Positions 34,277 through 50,662 of a stretch of DNA of 59,493 nt are shown piece after piece (the stretch's first letter is position 1; each line of letters starts with the position of its first letter). Origin of the DNA: Dyella ginsengisoli LA-4 (GTDB lineage Bacteria > Pseudomonadota > Gammaproteobacteria > Xanthomonadales > Rhodanobacteraceae); NCBI RefSeq assembly GCF_000334915.1, contig NZ_AMSF01000061.1:1-59493 (forward strand), in the 5' to 3' direction. The notes beneath the pieces are model-generated. The model ran no database searches. It was not told where the DNA came from and saw only the letters and a list, made by a program, of their open reading frames with translations. Position numbers and translations under genes: made by a program.

Positions 34277-34669
34277 ATGCCTGCCCTTCGCGATCCCTGT
34301 CCCTGCGGCCTGCCGCGCACCTATCTGCAGTGCTGCGGTGCGCTGCACGCCGGCGCCCCGGCCGCCGATGCCGAGGCCTTGATGCGCTCGCGCTACAGCG
34401 CCTACGTGCGCCGCGACGAGGCCTATCTGCTGGCCAGCTGGCACGCCAGCACGCGGCCGCCGTCGCTCGATCTCGCCGCACAACAGCCGGCACCGACCTG
34501 GCTCGGGCTGGACGTGAAACGCCATGTCCCGGAGGGCGACCGCGCCGTGGTCGAGTTCGTCGCGCGCCTGCGCTACGGCGGCGGCAAGGCGCAACGCATG
34601 CACGAGGTGAGTCGCTTCGTGCGCGAGGACGGCCGCTGGTACTACCTCGACGGCGACCTGGACGACTGA
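34277..34669 (+). CDS. YchJ family protein (UPF0225)
   Basis: 130 residues. The SEC-C-like zinc motif [15 protein letters not shown] (Cys8, Cys10, Cys19, Cys20) is followed by [25 protein letters not shown] and a C-terminal NTF2-like beta domain ([29 protein letters not shown]). This is the short form of E. coli YchJ without its second SEC-C repeat. Function unknown, perhaps Zn-dependent binding. Convergent with ligB, 7 bp apart. Confidence 0.9.
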   Translation: MPALRDPCPCGLPRTYLQCCGALHAGAPAADAEALMRSRYSAYVRRDEAYLLASWHASTRPPSLDLAAQQPAPTWLGLDVKRHVPEGDRAVVEFVARLRYGGGKAQRMHEVSRFVREDGRWYYLDGDLDD

Positions 34670-34676
34670 GCGGCGG

Positions 34677-36416
<1,740 letters not shown>

Positions 36417-36514
36417 CTAGCCGTCGTTGCCGACCCGCGGCAGCCGGCGGAGCGGTGGATCGCTGTGGGCGCCGGCGGATGCCTGAGGCCGGTTGCCGCC
36501 GTCGGCCGTGCCGG

Positions 36515-37279
36515 TCAGCCGCCCGATCCGAAGCGCAGCGTCGTCTGCCCGGCGCCCTGTCCCTGCGGGCCGAAGCGACGCTCGACGATGGTGCCCGCGC
36601 CGTCATGGCCGATCAGCACCACGGTGCTGGCCCGCGTGCCGTATCGCTCGCCGCGGATGAAGGCCGAGGACAGCCAGCGCTCACGCTCCAGCCCGATCCC
36701 CGTATCGGGCAGGAGATCGTCCGGAGCCTGATGCTCGTCGGCCAGCGCGGCGAACAGCGGCTCGATGTCCTGTGCGTCGCGCGCCAGCCAGGTCTCGATG
36801 CACGCCATCAGCGCACGGGTCTTCGGCCATGGCGTATTGAAGTCGGCATTGGACAGGCCATGCACGCCCGGCGTGACCGCCTGCACGCGCGGCTCCGGCC
36901 GGTTGCCGAGGTAGAACCCCGCCTGCGCGTCGAAGGTAAGCAGATTGAACGGCCGGTAGTGCGCCGCATCGGCATGCAGGCGCGCGGCATGCGTCGGCGC
37001 GTCGTCTCGGCCGGTGAGGTAGTCCAGCGCCAGCAGGCCGCGCGAGCGACCCAGTTGCGGATCGCGCGGATCGCGCACGTTGGTCACCACCGCGCAGCGG
37101 CCGTCATCGGTCACCCCGAGCCAGGTGCCGCCCGCTTCGAGATCGCGCCCGGCGGCCATCGTCGTATCCGGCCAACGCGCCAGCGGCACGGCAGGCCGCT
37201 GGTGGAACTCGTCGCGATTGCCGGCGAGCACCAGCCGCCAGCGGGGATGGGCGTTCCAGGCGAAACCGATCAGGCACAT
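36515..37279 (-). CDS. NRDE (TANGO2-like) family protein
   Basis: 254 residues. Cys2 right after Met, in MCLIGFAWNAHP, would become the N-terminal nucleophile of an Ntn-hydrolase fold. NRDE stands at 21-24 (LVLAGNRDEFHQRP), followed by GRDLEAGGTWLGVTDDGRCAVVTNVRDP, the strongest family block. Eukaryotic TANGO2 and bacterial HtpM-like relatives have been tied to haem handling. The longer open frame to 37351 is rejected because it would bury Cys2 and runs through a GA-rich repeat. Confidence 0.9.
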   Translation of the reverse strand: MCLIGFAWNAHPRWRLVLAGNRDEFHQRPAVPLARWPDTTMAAGRDLEAGGTWLGVTDDGRCAVVTNVRDPRDPQLGRSRGLLALDYLTGRDDAPTHAARLHADAAHYRPFNLLTFDAQAGFYLGNRPEPRVQAVTPGVHGLSNADFNTPWPKTRALMACIETWLARDAQDIEPLFAALADEHQAPDDLLPDTGIGLERERWLSSAFIRGERYGTRASTVVLIGHDGAGTIVERRFGPQGQGAGQTTLRFGSGG

Positions 37280-37293
37280 GGGGCGAAAGGGCG

Positions 37294-37546
37294 AGGAGTG
37301 AGTGAAGAGGAGTGAGAAGTGAGAGAGGGGATCGCTCGCTTCGCGCGACAACGGGTATCCGGCAGCTTCCTGCCCGTCATCCCGGCGAAAGCCGGGATCC
37401 AGCGCCTGGACGCCATGAACCGGAAAGACGCTGGATTCCTGCCTCTGCAGGAATGACGAACAGCATCGTAAGCGCTGTCATGACGGGACCAGCGCCAAGC
37501 TTCCTCTTCTCCATCTCTCACTTCTCACTCCTCTTCACTCACTCCT
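37294..37546. repeat. GA-rich inverted repeat, 33-bp perfect arms (family locus 1)
   Basis: The arm at 37294-37326 (core AGTGAGTGAAGAGGAGTGAG at 37297-37316) is repeated exactly, inverted, at 37514-37546, with similarity extending a few bases outwards (AGGGCG and AAGG). The right arm contains the stop codon of the methylglyoxal synthase gene (TGA, complement of 37539-37541). A REPIN lies inside the 187-bp interval. Two other loci in this window carry the same core. Confidence 0.85.
37375..37458. repeat. REPIN-like paired palindrome nested in the GA-rich inverted repeat
   Basis: The left unit begins CGTCATCCCGGC (37375-37404) and holds a hairpin TCCCGGC-GAAA-GCCGGGA. The right unit (37429-37458) is its inverted, diverged copy with hairpin TTCCTGC-CTCT-GCAGGAA. 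Differences within each stem are compensatory. The outer CGTCAT and ATCCAGCG blocks are conserved. This type (GTCATCCC...GGAATGACG) is common in proteobacterial intergenic DNA. Confidence 0.82.
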
Positions 37547-38408
37547 TCGCCCTGCGCCTTGCCGCCTCCCCCCAGCGCGCTGCGACCCTCGGCGTGGTCA
37601 TGCACACCGCTTCGTCGGTGACGGTGGTGACGGCACGTTCGAGCAGCTGGATGTCGGCCTCATGCTGGCGCGGCACGTGCGGATCCTCGAAGAAGATCGC
37701 CCGCTGGCAGCGGTGCTCCAGCACCAAGTCGGCGATCTGCGCGTCGCCGCCCATCGGACCGCTCTGGTAGCGCTGTACCCATTCCCGGTCGGTCGGCCAG
37801 CCGCGGCTCCAGGCCAGTTCGTTGAGCCGCTGGCCGGTGGTGCCGGTGGCCACGCGACCGGCGAAGCGCGAGAGCACGTCGAACTGCTCGGCGGCGAAGG
37901 CCAGCATCTGCGGCTTCATCGCATCGTGGGCGATCAGCGCCAGGGTCTGGGACTCCAGCGCGTACAGCGCGTCGGCGCCGGGGTCGGCCGGCAAGCCCGC
38001 GTGCACGCGCTCCATCTCGATCCAGTCACGCGCCGAGGCCACGGTGGAGATGAACGGCTTGCCGTGGATCACGCACTGGCGCTTGAGCGCCACCGCCTCG
38101 GGGAAGATCGATGACGGATCGACCGGGTCGATCAGGTAGATCGCCCCGTCGAGCGTGCGCTCCGGCCCCATCCCGACCACTTCGGCCACCAGCTTCATCA
38201 GGCCGCCGGCACGACCGTAGGGGTAACGCTTGAGGCCCTCGTAGCCGAACAGGATGCGCTCGCCGGCGAGCGCGTCGTAGGTGCGGCCGACCGCATGCAG
38301 GTCCACGCCCAGCTCGCGGATGCCGCGCTCGCAGGCGCGCAGCCAGCGGAACAGCGCCGCCTCGCGGTGGCTGTGGTGGAGACGGTTGGCGGCAAGGCCC
38401 ATGCGCAT
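37539..38408 (-). CDS. Methylglyoxal synthase with duplicated fold
   Basis: 289 residues, about twice the length of E. coli MgsA. Residues ~153-280 align with the whole MGS domain and keep its active-site residues: His161/Asp162 (LIAHDAMK), Asp222 (GPMGGDAQI), and Asp242, His249 and Asp252 (FFEDPHVPRQHEADIQLL). It should convert dihydroxyacetone phosphate to methylglyoxal and phosphate. Residues ~1-150 look like a second, degenerate MGS fold (IYLIDPVDPSSIFPEAVALKR; GKPFISTVASA) without GGD. SD GGAG about 10 nt before the ATG at 38408; a second ATG is two codons in. The stop lies in the GA-rich repeat. Confidence 0.82.
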   Translation of the reverse strand: MRMGLAANRLHHSHREAALFRWLRACERGIRELGVDLHAVGRTYDALAGERILFGYEGLKRYPYGRAGGLMKLVAEVVGMGPERTLDGAIYLIDPVDPSSIFPEAVALKRQCVIHGKPFISTVASARDWIEMERVHAGLPADPGADALYALESQTLALIAHDAMKPQMLAFAAEQFDVLSRFAGRVATGTTGQRLNELAWSRGWPTDREWVQRYQSGPMGGDAQIADLVLEHRCQRAIFFEDPHVPRQHEADIQLLERAVTTVTDEAVCMTTPRVAARWGEAARRRAKE

Positions 38409-38577
38409 CCGGAGCTACTCCTCGCAGCAGTGGTGGATCGGCGGAGACGCGACGAGCGGCATACGCGGCGCCGGGCCCCACGTGGCATTCTCGGTCAGGC
38501 GACGACACCATGGCCAGCCGGTTCGGCCCCAGGCGTCGATATCGCTTGCCTGGCGAAGCGTGGCGGAAGGAGATCGC

Positions 38578-39945
38578 ATGCGTTGCAGTCGGTTCACCGG
38601 TTTACTCGCAACCGCCCTCATGCTGGCGCCGGCGCTGCTGCGCGCCCAGAACGACGACGCCTGGCGCAGGGCACAGGTTGCCGCGGCGGAACGCTCCGAG
38701 CGGATCATGGCGTCGGCGACGCGCCGCAAGACCCTGCTCGGCGAATACCTCGTGATGATGGACGCCGCGGCCAAGGCGTCGCCGGAGGACCGCGCGTTCA
38801 ACGTGATCTTCAGCCAGTACCTGAGCTGGTTCCAGACCTATGTCGGCGACTACCCGGATGCGGCGATCAGCTATTCGATCGCGCAACCGGCCCAGGCCGG
38901 CGATGCGGCCTCGCCACTGTCCGGCGGCTGGGTGCCGGAACCGGCAACGCAGGCGCTGATGCCGCTCGTGCACGGGCGTCAGGCGGTGTTCTTCAACGAG
39001 GCACACAACATCCCGCTGACCCGCACGCTCACCGTGGCCATGCTGCCTGCACTCCGGCGCGAGGGTTTCGACTACCTCGCGGTGGAGACGCTCTACGACG
39101 ATGACACGCATCTGGCCACCCGCGGCTATCCCACCGCGGACAGCGGCTTCTACGTGAACGAGCCGATCTACGGCGAGATGGTGCGCAGCGCGCTGAAGCT
39201 GGGCTTCAAGGTGGTGGCCTACGAATCGGACCAGCCCGGCACGCCCGATGCGCGGGAACGGGCGCAGGCGCACAACCTCTACGAGCGGATCTTCCGCAAG
39301 GACCCCAAGGCCCGTGTGGTGGTGAATGCCGGCTACGCGCACATCCTGAAGAGCGGCCGTTACCTTGGCGGCAAGAGCATGGCGGAGTATTTCCAGTCGA
39401 TCACCGGCATCGAGCCGCTGTCGATCGAGCAGACCATGATGATCCCCCACCCGGAACCGGACAGCGACCATCCCTGGTACACCGCGGTGGTCAAGACCCG
39501 GGTTCCCGACGTGCCCTTCGTGTTCGTCCACCCGGACGGCAAGATGTGGTCGCTGCGCCCGGGGTACGACGTGAGCGTGTTCTTCCCGCCCGCGAAGATG
39601 CGGCGGGAGCGCCCGACCTGGCTGAATCTGCTCGGCCTGCGCAAGCATGTCTTCGTCAACGGCAAGCGCCTGTGCGACAACACCTGGCCCTGCCTGGTCG
39701 AGGCGCTGTACGCAGACGAGGGGGACGATGCGGTGGCCGCGGACCGCGTACTGTTCGAGCCTCCGCCCGATCCGCTGCCACTGCACGATCGCCTGCGTTC
39801 GCTGCGCGGCGCCCCCCAGGCCGAGCTCTACCTGCGGCCCGGCGACTATCGGTTGCGCGTCACCGAAGGCGATGGCCTGCCCCAGGTGAAGCAGACCATC
39901 CACGTGGCCACGAATACCCGGACCGCGACGCCCGACGAACACTAG
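38578..39945 (+). CDS. Secreted ChaN/erythromycin-esterase-like protein
   Basis: 455 residues with a signal peptide (MRCSRFTGLLATALMLAPALLRAQ). The core (~130-370) reads AVFFNEAHNIPLTRTLTVAMLP (Glu141, His143), FDYLAVETLYDD (Glu170) and FKVVAYESD, then VVVNAGYAHILKSGRYLGGKSM. This is the arrangement of the EreA/ChaN/Tiki superfamily, with Glu/His residues around the pocket. ChaN binds haem and EreA hydrolyses macrolide lactones; which, if either, applies cannot be told. A C-terminal beta domain (~400-450) follows. GGAAGGAG lies 6 bp before the ATG. Confidence 0.62.
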   Translation: MRCSRFTGLLATALMLAPALLRAQNDDAWRRAQVAAAERSERIMASATRRKTLLGEYLVMMDAAAKASPEDRAFNVIFSQYLSWFQTYVGDYPDAAISYSIAQPAQAGDAASPLSGGWVPEPATQALMPLVHGRQAVFFNEAHNIPLTRTLTVAMLPALRREGFDYLAVETLYDDDTHLATRGYPTADSGFYVNEPIYGEMVRSALKLGFKVVAYESDQPGTPDARERAQAHNLYERIFRKDPKARVVVNAGYAHILKSGRYLGGKSMAEYFQSITGIEPLSIEQTMMIPHPEPDSDHPWYTAVVKTRVPDVPFVFVHPDGKMWSLRPGYDVSVFFPPAKMRRERPTWLNLLGLRKHVFVNGKRLCDNTWPCLVEALYADEGDDAVAADRVLFEPPPDPLPLHDRLRSLRGAPQAELYLRPGDYRLRVTEGDGLPQVKQTIHVATNTRTATPDEH

Positions 39946-40112
39946 CCAGGTACGTCGGAACCGGCCACGGGCGGCAGCAGCACCCGCCTGTGGTCGGCGT
40001 GGGCGTCGTGCGCCGGGGTGAACGGCTCGCAGGCCGGCGCACTCCGCCCGGACCGGACGCCATGGCGACGCTCGCCCCGGCGGGCGCCGGATCCGGGCTC
40101 GCCGCGCCCGGC

Positions 40113-41635
<1,523 letters not shown>

Positions 41636-41637
41636 CT

Positions 41638-46083
<4,446 letters not shown>

Positions 46084-46133
46084 GGGTGCCTTCCTCTCTC
46101 GATTCGCCAGGTGGAACGGTGGGAGACAGCAAA

Positions 46134-46157
46134 GCCTGCGGCGCACGCGCCGCAGGC
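46134..46157 (-). promoter_or_regulatory. Stable hairpin in the gltB leader
   Basis: GCCTGCGGCG-CACG-CGCCGCAGGC, a perfect 10-bp stem, between the predicted gltB promoter and its TTG start. It has no T-run after it, so it could be an attenuation or protein-binding hairpin or simply leader structure. Confidence 0.4.
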
Positions 46158-46179
46158 GATTGACAAGACGTGCCCCCCG

Positions 46180-46209
46180 ACTGTACGCACAAATGACGCG
46201 CCGCGTCAA
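46180..46209 (-). promoter_or_regulatory. Predicted sigma-70 promoter of gltBD
   Basis: On the minus strand, TTGACG (complement of 46204-46209) and TACAGT (complement of 46180-46185) are 18 bp apart. The surrounding DNA is the most AT-rich in the region. It predicts a leader of about 90 nt including the hairpin. Confidence 0.5.
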
Positions 46210-46320
46210 AGACATTTGGGCGTCTAAACGTAAAAACGCGGGTAGTGCCCGCAAGGTGTTCCGGACCGGTCCGATCCGGCCCGCTCGCCGCGGTCACGGC
46301 GCTCGGCGATAATCGACCGC

Positions 46321-47499
46321 ATGCCCAATGCCGCCCGACGTCACCTGCCCCTGCTGCCGCTTCTCGCCGGCCTCCTCATGCTCCCCGTCCCGCCCGTCCT
46401 GGCCCACGCCAGCGGCCAGAGCGCGGCCGAAAAGGCCAAGGCGGAGCAGCGCCTCGACGACGTGCGCAGCCGCATGGAAGAGCTGGCCAAGAGTCGCCAG
46501 CAGACCGCCAGCGAGCGCGACAAGATCAATGCCGAACTGGCCCGTCGGGCCCGCGCGCTGGCCGCGGCGGCGAGTGCGGTCCGCGCGACCGAACAGCAGA
46601 TCGCCGCCAAGCAGAAAGACCTGGAACAGTTGCAACAGCAACGATCCCAGCTACAGGGCAAGCTCGACCGGCAGAAGGAGGCGATCGCCGAGCTGCTGCG
46701 CGCCACCTATGCACTCGGCCAGGGCTCGGACCTGCGCCTGCTGCTCGGCGACGAGGACGTGGCACGCATCGCCCGGTCGCTGGCCTATTCGAAGTATTTC
46801 CAGCAGGACCGGGTGCAGCGCGTGCAGCAGCTGATGGCGGACCTCGCCAAGCTGCAATCGCTGCAGGATGCGATCACCCAGGAACAGCAGGCGCTGGAGG
46901 CCACGCGTGCCCAGCAGGCCGAGCAGGCCAGGGTGCTGGGCGCCCGGCGCGCCGAACAGAAGAAGCTGGCCAACGCCATCGATGCCACCTACCGGAGTGA
47001 AGGCGATCGGCTGGCCGCACTGAAGCAGGACGAACGGTCGCTGACCTCCCTGGTAAGCAGGCTGCAGGCGGCCATCGACAAGGCGGCTCGCGAAGCCGAA
47101 CGGCGCAACGGCCCGGGCAGCAGCAAGGGACAAGTGCTGGCGAACATCCGCGGCAGCCTGCCCTGGCCGGCGCCCGGCGAGGTGCACAGCTACGGCAACG
47201 GCGTGCTGATCCGCGCGCCGGGCGGCAGCGAGGTGCACGCGGTGGCGAAGGGCCGGGTGGTCTACGCCAACTTCCTGCGCGGTTACGGGATGCTGGTGAT
47301 CCTCGACCACGGCGGCGGCTGGATGAGCATGTACGGCAACAACGAGGCTTTGCTGCACCGGGTCGGGGACACCGTGGAGGCCGGCGAAGCCGTCGGTACC
47401 GCCATGGCGCCGACCGGCGTCAATACCGGGGCCTACTTCGAGCTGCGCCACGCCAACAAGCCGGTCGACCCGCGCAGTTGGCTGGCCCGTCACCGTTGA
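46321..47499 (+). CDS. EnvC-like murein hydrolase activator (M23/LytM domain)
   Basis: 392 residues: a signal peptide (LLPLLAGLLMLPVPPVLAHA), a long coiled coil (~35-255, with DVRSRMEELAKSRQQ-type heptads) and a C-terminal LytM domain (~275-390). Its GYGMLVILDHGGGWMSMYGN and TGAYFELRHANKPVDPRSWL blocks follow E. coli EnvC rather than active lysostaphin-type enzymes, with zinc-site residues incomplete. EnvC activates amidases AmiA/AmiB at the septum under FtsEX control. The CtpA-type protease follows 121 bp downstream, a common Lysobacterales pairing. Confidence 0.9.
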   Translation: MPNAARRHLPLLPLLAGLLMLPVPPVLAHASGQSAAEKAKAEQRLDDVRSRMEELAKSRQQTASERDKINAELARRARALAAAASAVRATEQQIAAKQKDLEQLQQQRSQLQGKLDRQKEAIAELLRATYALGQGSDLRLLLGDEDVARIARSLAYSKYFQQDRVQRVQQLMADLAKLQSLQDAITQEQQALEATRAQQAEQARVLGARRAEQKKLANAIDATYRSEGDRLAALKQDERSLTSLVSRLQAAIDKAAREAERRNGPGSSKGQVLANIRGSLPWPAPGEVHSYGNGVLIRAPGGSEVHAVAKGRVVYANFLRGYGMLVILDHGGGWMSMYGNNEALLHRVGDTVEAGEAVGTAMAPTGVNTGAYFELRHANKPVDPRSWLARHR

Positions 47500-47620
47500 C
47501 GCAGCGCGAGCCGTCGCGCAGGCTGGCCGGCGCGACGTGCGACGGAATTTCCGCCCCTCTTTCGTGGTCCAATCGGGAACGCGCGAAGCGCCCCCAAGCC
47601 TGGCAGTCCGGAGTCCCCCG

Positions 47621-48967
47621 ATGCGTGTTTTCCCCTACGGCCTGATCGCCCTGTTGCTGCTCGCCCCGACCGCCTGGAGCCAGGCCGCTCCTGCCGGCGC
47701 TTCCGGCGGCGACGCTCCGGCGGCGGCCAGTTCGACGGCCGGCAGCGATCCGGTCGATCTCGAGGACATCCGCAACTTCAGCCGGGTCTACGAGGTCGTG
47801 CGCCAGGCCTACGTGGAAAAGGTGGACAACAAGACGCTGATGAAGGCGGCAATCACCGGCATGCTGGCCGGCCTCGACCCGCACAGCGAGTACCTGGACA
47901 AGGAAGGTCTGGCCGAGCTCAACGAAGACACCACCGGCGCCTACAGCGGCCTGGGCATCGAGGTGATCGAGGACGGCGACACGCTGCGCATCGTCGCGCC
48001 GATCGACGACACCCCCGCCTCCCGTGCGGGGATCAAGCCCGGCGACGTGATCGTCAAGATCGACGGCAAGCTGGTCACCGACGAGAACATCGACAAGATG
48101 TTCAAGGATCTGCGTGGCGCACCGGGCACCAGGATCACCCTGACCATCGTGCACGAGAACAGCGACAAGCTGGTCGACCTGCCGCTGGTCCGCGAGAAGA
48201 TCTCGGTGCCCAGCGTGCGGGTCCGCGAGATCGAGCCCGGCTACGCCTACATCCGCATCAGCCAGTTCCAGGAGGACACCGCGCCCGACCTGGAGAAGAA
48301 GCTCGGCGAACTGATCGCCAAGCACGGCCAGCCGAAAGGCGCGATCCTCGACCTGCGCTCCAACCCCGGCGGCCTGCTGACCTCGGCGGTGGCAGTCAGC
48401 GACGACTTCCTGAATTCCGGCACCATCGTCACCACCAAGGGCCGGCTGGCCGACGCCAACATGGACTTCAGCGCCCACCCGGGCGACCTGCTCGACGGTG
48501 CGCCGCTGGTGGTGCTGGTGGACAACGGCACCGCCTCGGCCGCCGAAATCGTCTCCGGCGCGCTGAAGGACAATCACCGCGCGCTGATCGTCGGCCGCCG
48601 CACCTTCGGCAAGGGCGTGGTGCAGACCGTGCTGCCGCTGGATGCCGACCACGCAGTGAAGATCACCACCGCGCGCTACTACACGCCCAACGGCACCTCG
48701 ATCCAGGCCGAGGGCATCAAGCCGGACATCGCGCTGGCCGACCTCAGCGTGCGCAAGGCCGACAGCGCACCGCAGCTGATCAGCTCCGAGGCGGACCTCA
48801 GCCATCACCTGGCGAACGAAGACGGCAGCAACGGCAAGGACATCAACAACGACGGCAGCGCGGAGAACGCCAAGCTGGCGACCAAGGATTACGCCCTGTC
48901 GCAGGCGATGAACGTGCTCAAGGGCCTGGCGTTGAACCGCCCGGCGGCGACGCCCGCATCGCGTTGA
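47621..48967 (+). CDS. Carboxyl-terminal processing protease (S41)
   Basis: 448 residues: a signal peptide (MRVFPYGLIALLLLAPTAWSQA), an S41 helical cap, a PDZ domain (~105-190, YSGLGIEV; SRAGIKPGDVIVKIDG) and a protease core with Ser306 (DNGTASAAEIVSGALKD) and Lys331 (RRTFGKGVVQT) as the Ser/Lys dyad. The C-terminal ~60 residues are acidic and Asn/Asp-rich. CtpA proteases cut periplasmic proteins, including peptidoglycan hydrolases, which fits the EnvC-like neighbour. GGAG lies 7 nt before the ATG at 47621; the frame upstream is not signal-like. Confidence 0.93.
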   Translation: MRVFPYGLIALLLLAPTAWSQAAPAGASGGDAPAAASSTAGSDPVDLEDIRNFSRVYEVVRQAYVEKVDNKTLMKAAITGMLAGLDPHSEYLDKEGLAELNEDTTGAYSGLGIEVIEDGDTLRIVAPIDDTPASRAGIKPGDVIVKIDGKLVTDENIDKMFKDLRGAPGTRITLTIVHENSDKLVDLPLVREKISVPSVRVREIEPGYAYIRISQFQEDTAPDLEKKLGELIAKHGQPKGAILDLRSNPGGLLTSAVAVSDDFLNSGTIVTTKGRLADANMDFSAHPGDLLDGAPLVVLVDNGTASAAEIVSGALKDNHRALIVGRRTFGKGVVQTVLPLDADHAVKITTARYYTPNGTSIQAEGIKPDIALADLSVRKADSAPQLISSEADLSHHLANEDGSNGKDINNDGSAENAKLATKDYALSQAMNVLKGLALNRPAATPASR

Positions 48968-48977
48968 ACGCCGTGGG

Positions 48978-49445
48978 TCAGCGCCGGATCTGTGGCGCCC
49001 GTTCGCCCAGCCGCGCGGCCAGTTCGGGATCGTCGAGCAGGGTGAAGCCGGCGAACTCGAATGCCGGGGCCACCAGGCAGGTACACAGCGCGTAGTCGCC
49101 CAGCGGCCGGGCTGCCTGCCAGGCACCTGCAGGCACCACATGCACGGGTTCGGCTGCGCCGCTTCCGTGCCCGAACGGCCCCAGCCGGAGGCATTCCAGC
49201 CGATCCTCCGCGGCGTGGTAGACCAGCAGCTCCAGCGGGTCGCCCTCCACGAAATGCCAGGCCTCGTGGGCATCCACCCGATGCCAGGCGCTCTGCTCGC
49301 CTGCCGCGAGCAGGAACTGGATCGCGCTAAGTGGTGACCGCTCACCGTCGGGAACGGCAGCGGTGTGGATGCGACGGAAGTGCCCACCCTCGATGTGCGG
49401 CGCCAGCGCCAGCTGTCCGATCAGCTGCGCCGCGCGCGGATGCAT
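48978..49445 (-). CDS. Cupin superfamily protein (DUF985)
   Basis: 155 residues with the DUF985 pattern: LALAPHIEGGHFRRIHTA, SAIQFLLAAGEQSAWHRVDAHEAWHFVEGDPLELL, VPAGAWQAARPLGDYALCTCLVAPAFEFAGFTLL. The WHRVD...EAWHF residues correspond to the cupin metal-binding histidines and Glu. Function unknown; relatives include a plant-type sugar epimerase-like fold. Convergent with the ctpA gene (10 bp) and 4 bp from the tatC stop. Confidence 0.9.
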   Translation of the reverse strand: MHPRAAQLIGQLALAPHIEGGHFRRIHTAAVPDGERSPLSAIQFLLAAGEQSAWHRVDAHEAWHFVEGDPLELLVYHAAEDRLECLRLGPFGHGSGAAEPVHVVPAGAWQAARPLGDYALCTCLVAPAFEFAGFTLLDDPELAARLGERAPQIRR

Positions 49446-49449
49446 ACGG

Positions 49450-50214
49450 TCAGGCCGCCTTGTCGGCCGGCGGCTTCGGTTGTGGCTTTAGCAACCAGGC
49501 CACGGCAAGGATGCCCAGCTCGTAGAGCAGGCACATCGGCACCGCCAGCATGATCATCGAGGTAATGTCCGGCGGCGTGATGAAGGCCGCGACGGTGAAC
49601 GCGCCGACGATCGCGAAGCGGCGACCGCTGCGCAGCTTCTCCAGGCTCACCAGGCCGATCGCGGCAAGGATCACCACCGCCACCGGCACCTCGAAGCACA
49701 GGCCGAAGGCGAAGAACATCAGCATCACGAAATCGAGGTAGTGGCTGATGTCGGTCATCATCTCCACGCCCTCGGGCGTCACCGCGGCGAGGAAGCGGAA
49801 TGCCGCCGGCAGCACCAGAAAATAGGCGAACGCGCAGCCGAGGTAGAACAGCACCAGCGCCGCGCCGAGCAGGGGGCGCGCCAGCCGCTTCTCGTGCTTG
49901 TACAGGCCCGGGCTGACGAAGGCCCACAGCTGGTACAGGATCATCGGCATCGAGATGAACAGCGCTGCATAGAACGCCAGCTTCAGCGGCGTCACGAACG
50001 GGCTGGCCACCTCGGTCGCGATCAGGTGGGCGCCGTGCGGCAACCGGGCCACCAGCGGCGCGGCCAGCTCGGTGTACAGACGGTTGGCCAGCGGCACCAG
50101 CGCCAGCAGCACCAGCAGTACGGTGACGCTGGCGCGCACGATGCGCGAACGCAGTTCCAGCAGGTGCGAAAACAGCCCCTGCTCCAGATCGATGGATTCG
50201 TCAGCCTTGGCCAC
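49450..50214 (-). CDS. tatC: Sec-independent translocase TatC
   Basis: 254 residues, six membrane helices. HLLELRSRIVRA near the start and MPMILYQLWAFVSPGLYKHEKR are the family signatures, with the Glu of VPVAVVILAAIGLV-region helices. TatC binds the twin-arginine signal and docks TatB. It overlaps tatB by 14 bp, and the order tatA-tatB-tatC is on the minus strand. The tail is basic with KPQPKPPADKAA. Confidence 0.97.
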   Translation of the reverse strand: MAKADESIDLEQGLFSHLLELRSRIVRASVTVLLVLLALVPLANRLYTELAAPLVARLPHGAHLIATEVASPFVTPLKLAFYAALFISMPMILYQLWAFVSPGLYKHEKRLARPLLGAALVLFYLGCAFAYFLVLPAAFRFLAAVTPEGVEMMTDISHYLDFVMLMFFAFGLCFEVPVAVVILAAIGLVSLEKLRSGRRFAIVGAFTVAAFITPPDITSMIMLAVPMCLLYELGILAVAWLLKPQPKPPADKAA

Positions 50215-50641
50215 GCGGCACCTCGTCGGACGACGGGTTGGATGGCGCCGCCGTCGGCTTGCCGGTCATCAGCGGCGCCTCCGCCGGATTCGGTGCGGCA
50301 GTGTCCGCCGTCGGCTCTGCCGCCGGGTCGGCCTGCGCCAGCGTGGAGACATCCGCCGCCGCCTGCCCCGCCTTGCGCGCCGTCTCGTCGACCCGCGCCT
50401 GCACCTGGTCGAGTTTGGCCTGGGCCGCCTCGGCCTGCGCGGCGGCTTCACGGGCGGCGCGGCGGATCTCCTCCACCTGCAGCTCGCGCTCGACCTCGGC
50501 GCGCACGCTGTCCCAGCCCGAGCGCAGTCGTCGCAGCAGGGTGCCGGCGGTACGCGCGGCCACCGGCAGCTTCTCGGGTCCGAGCACGATCAACGCGATG
50601 ACGGCAAGCAGCAGCAGCTTGCCGAAGCTGATCTCGATCAT
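50201..50641 (-). CDS. tatB: Sec-independent translocase TatB
   Basis: 146 residues: an N-terminal membrane helix with the MIEISFGKLLLLAVIALIVLGPEKLP pattern (Glu3, hinge GPEKLP), an amphipathic helix (RTAGTLLRRLRSGWDSVRAEV) and a long Ala-rich C-terminal helix and tail. It forms the receptor complex with TatC. 21 bp after tatA. Confidence 0.95.
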   Translation of the reverse strand: MIEISFGKLLLLAVIALIVLGPEKLPVAARTAGTLLRRLRSGWDSVRAEVERELQVEEIRRAAREAAAQAEAAQAKLDQVQARVDETARKAGQAAADVSTLAQADPAAEPTADTAAPNPAEAPLMTGKPTAAPSNPSSDEVPRGQG

Positions 50642-50662
50642 GGCCGCACGCCGTCGACGTGC

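Noticed and set aside
37280-37351. Longer N-terminus for the NRDE protein (MSREASDPLSHF...)
   Set aside because: It would translate the GA-rich repeat and hide Cys2, the expected nucleophile of the family.
37539-38408. Bisphosphate nucleotidase (CysQ/inositol phosphatase) reading of this gene
   Set aside because: The IDPVDP segment suggested it at first, but the inositol phosphatase metal motifs are absent and the C-terminal half matches methylglyoxal synthase throughout.
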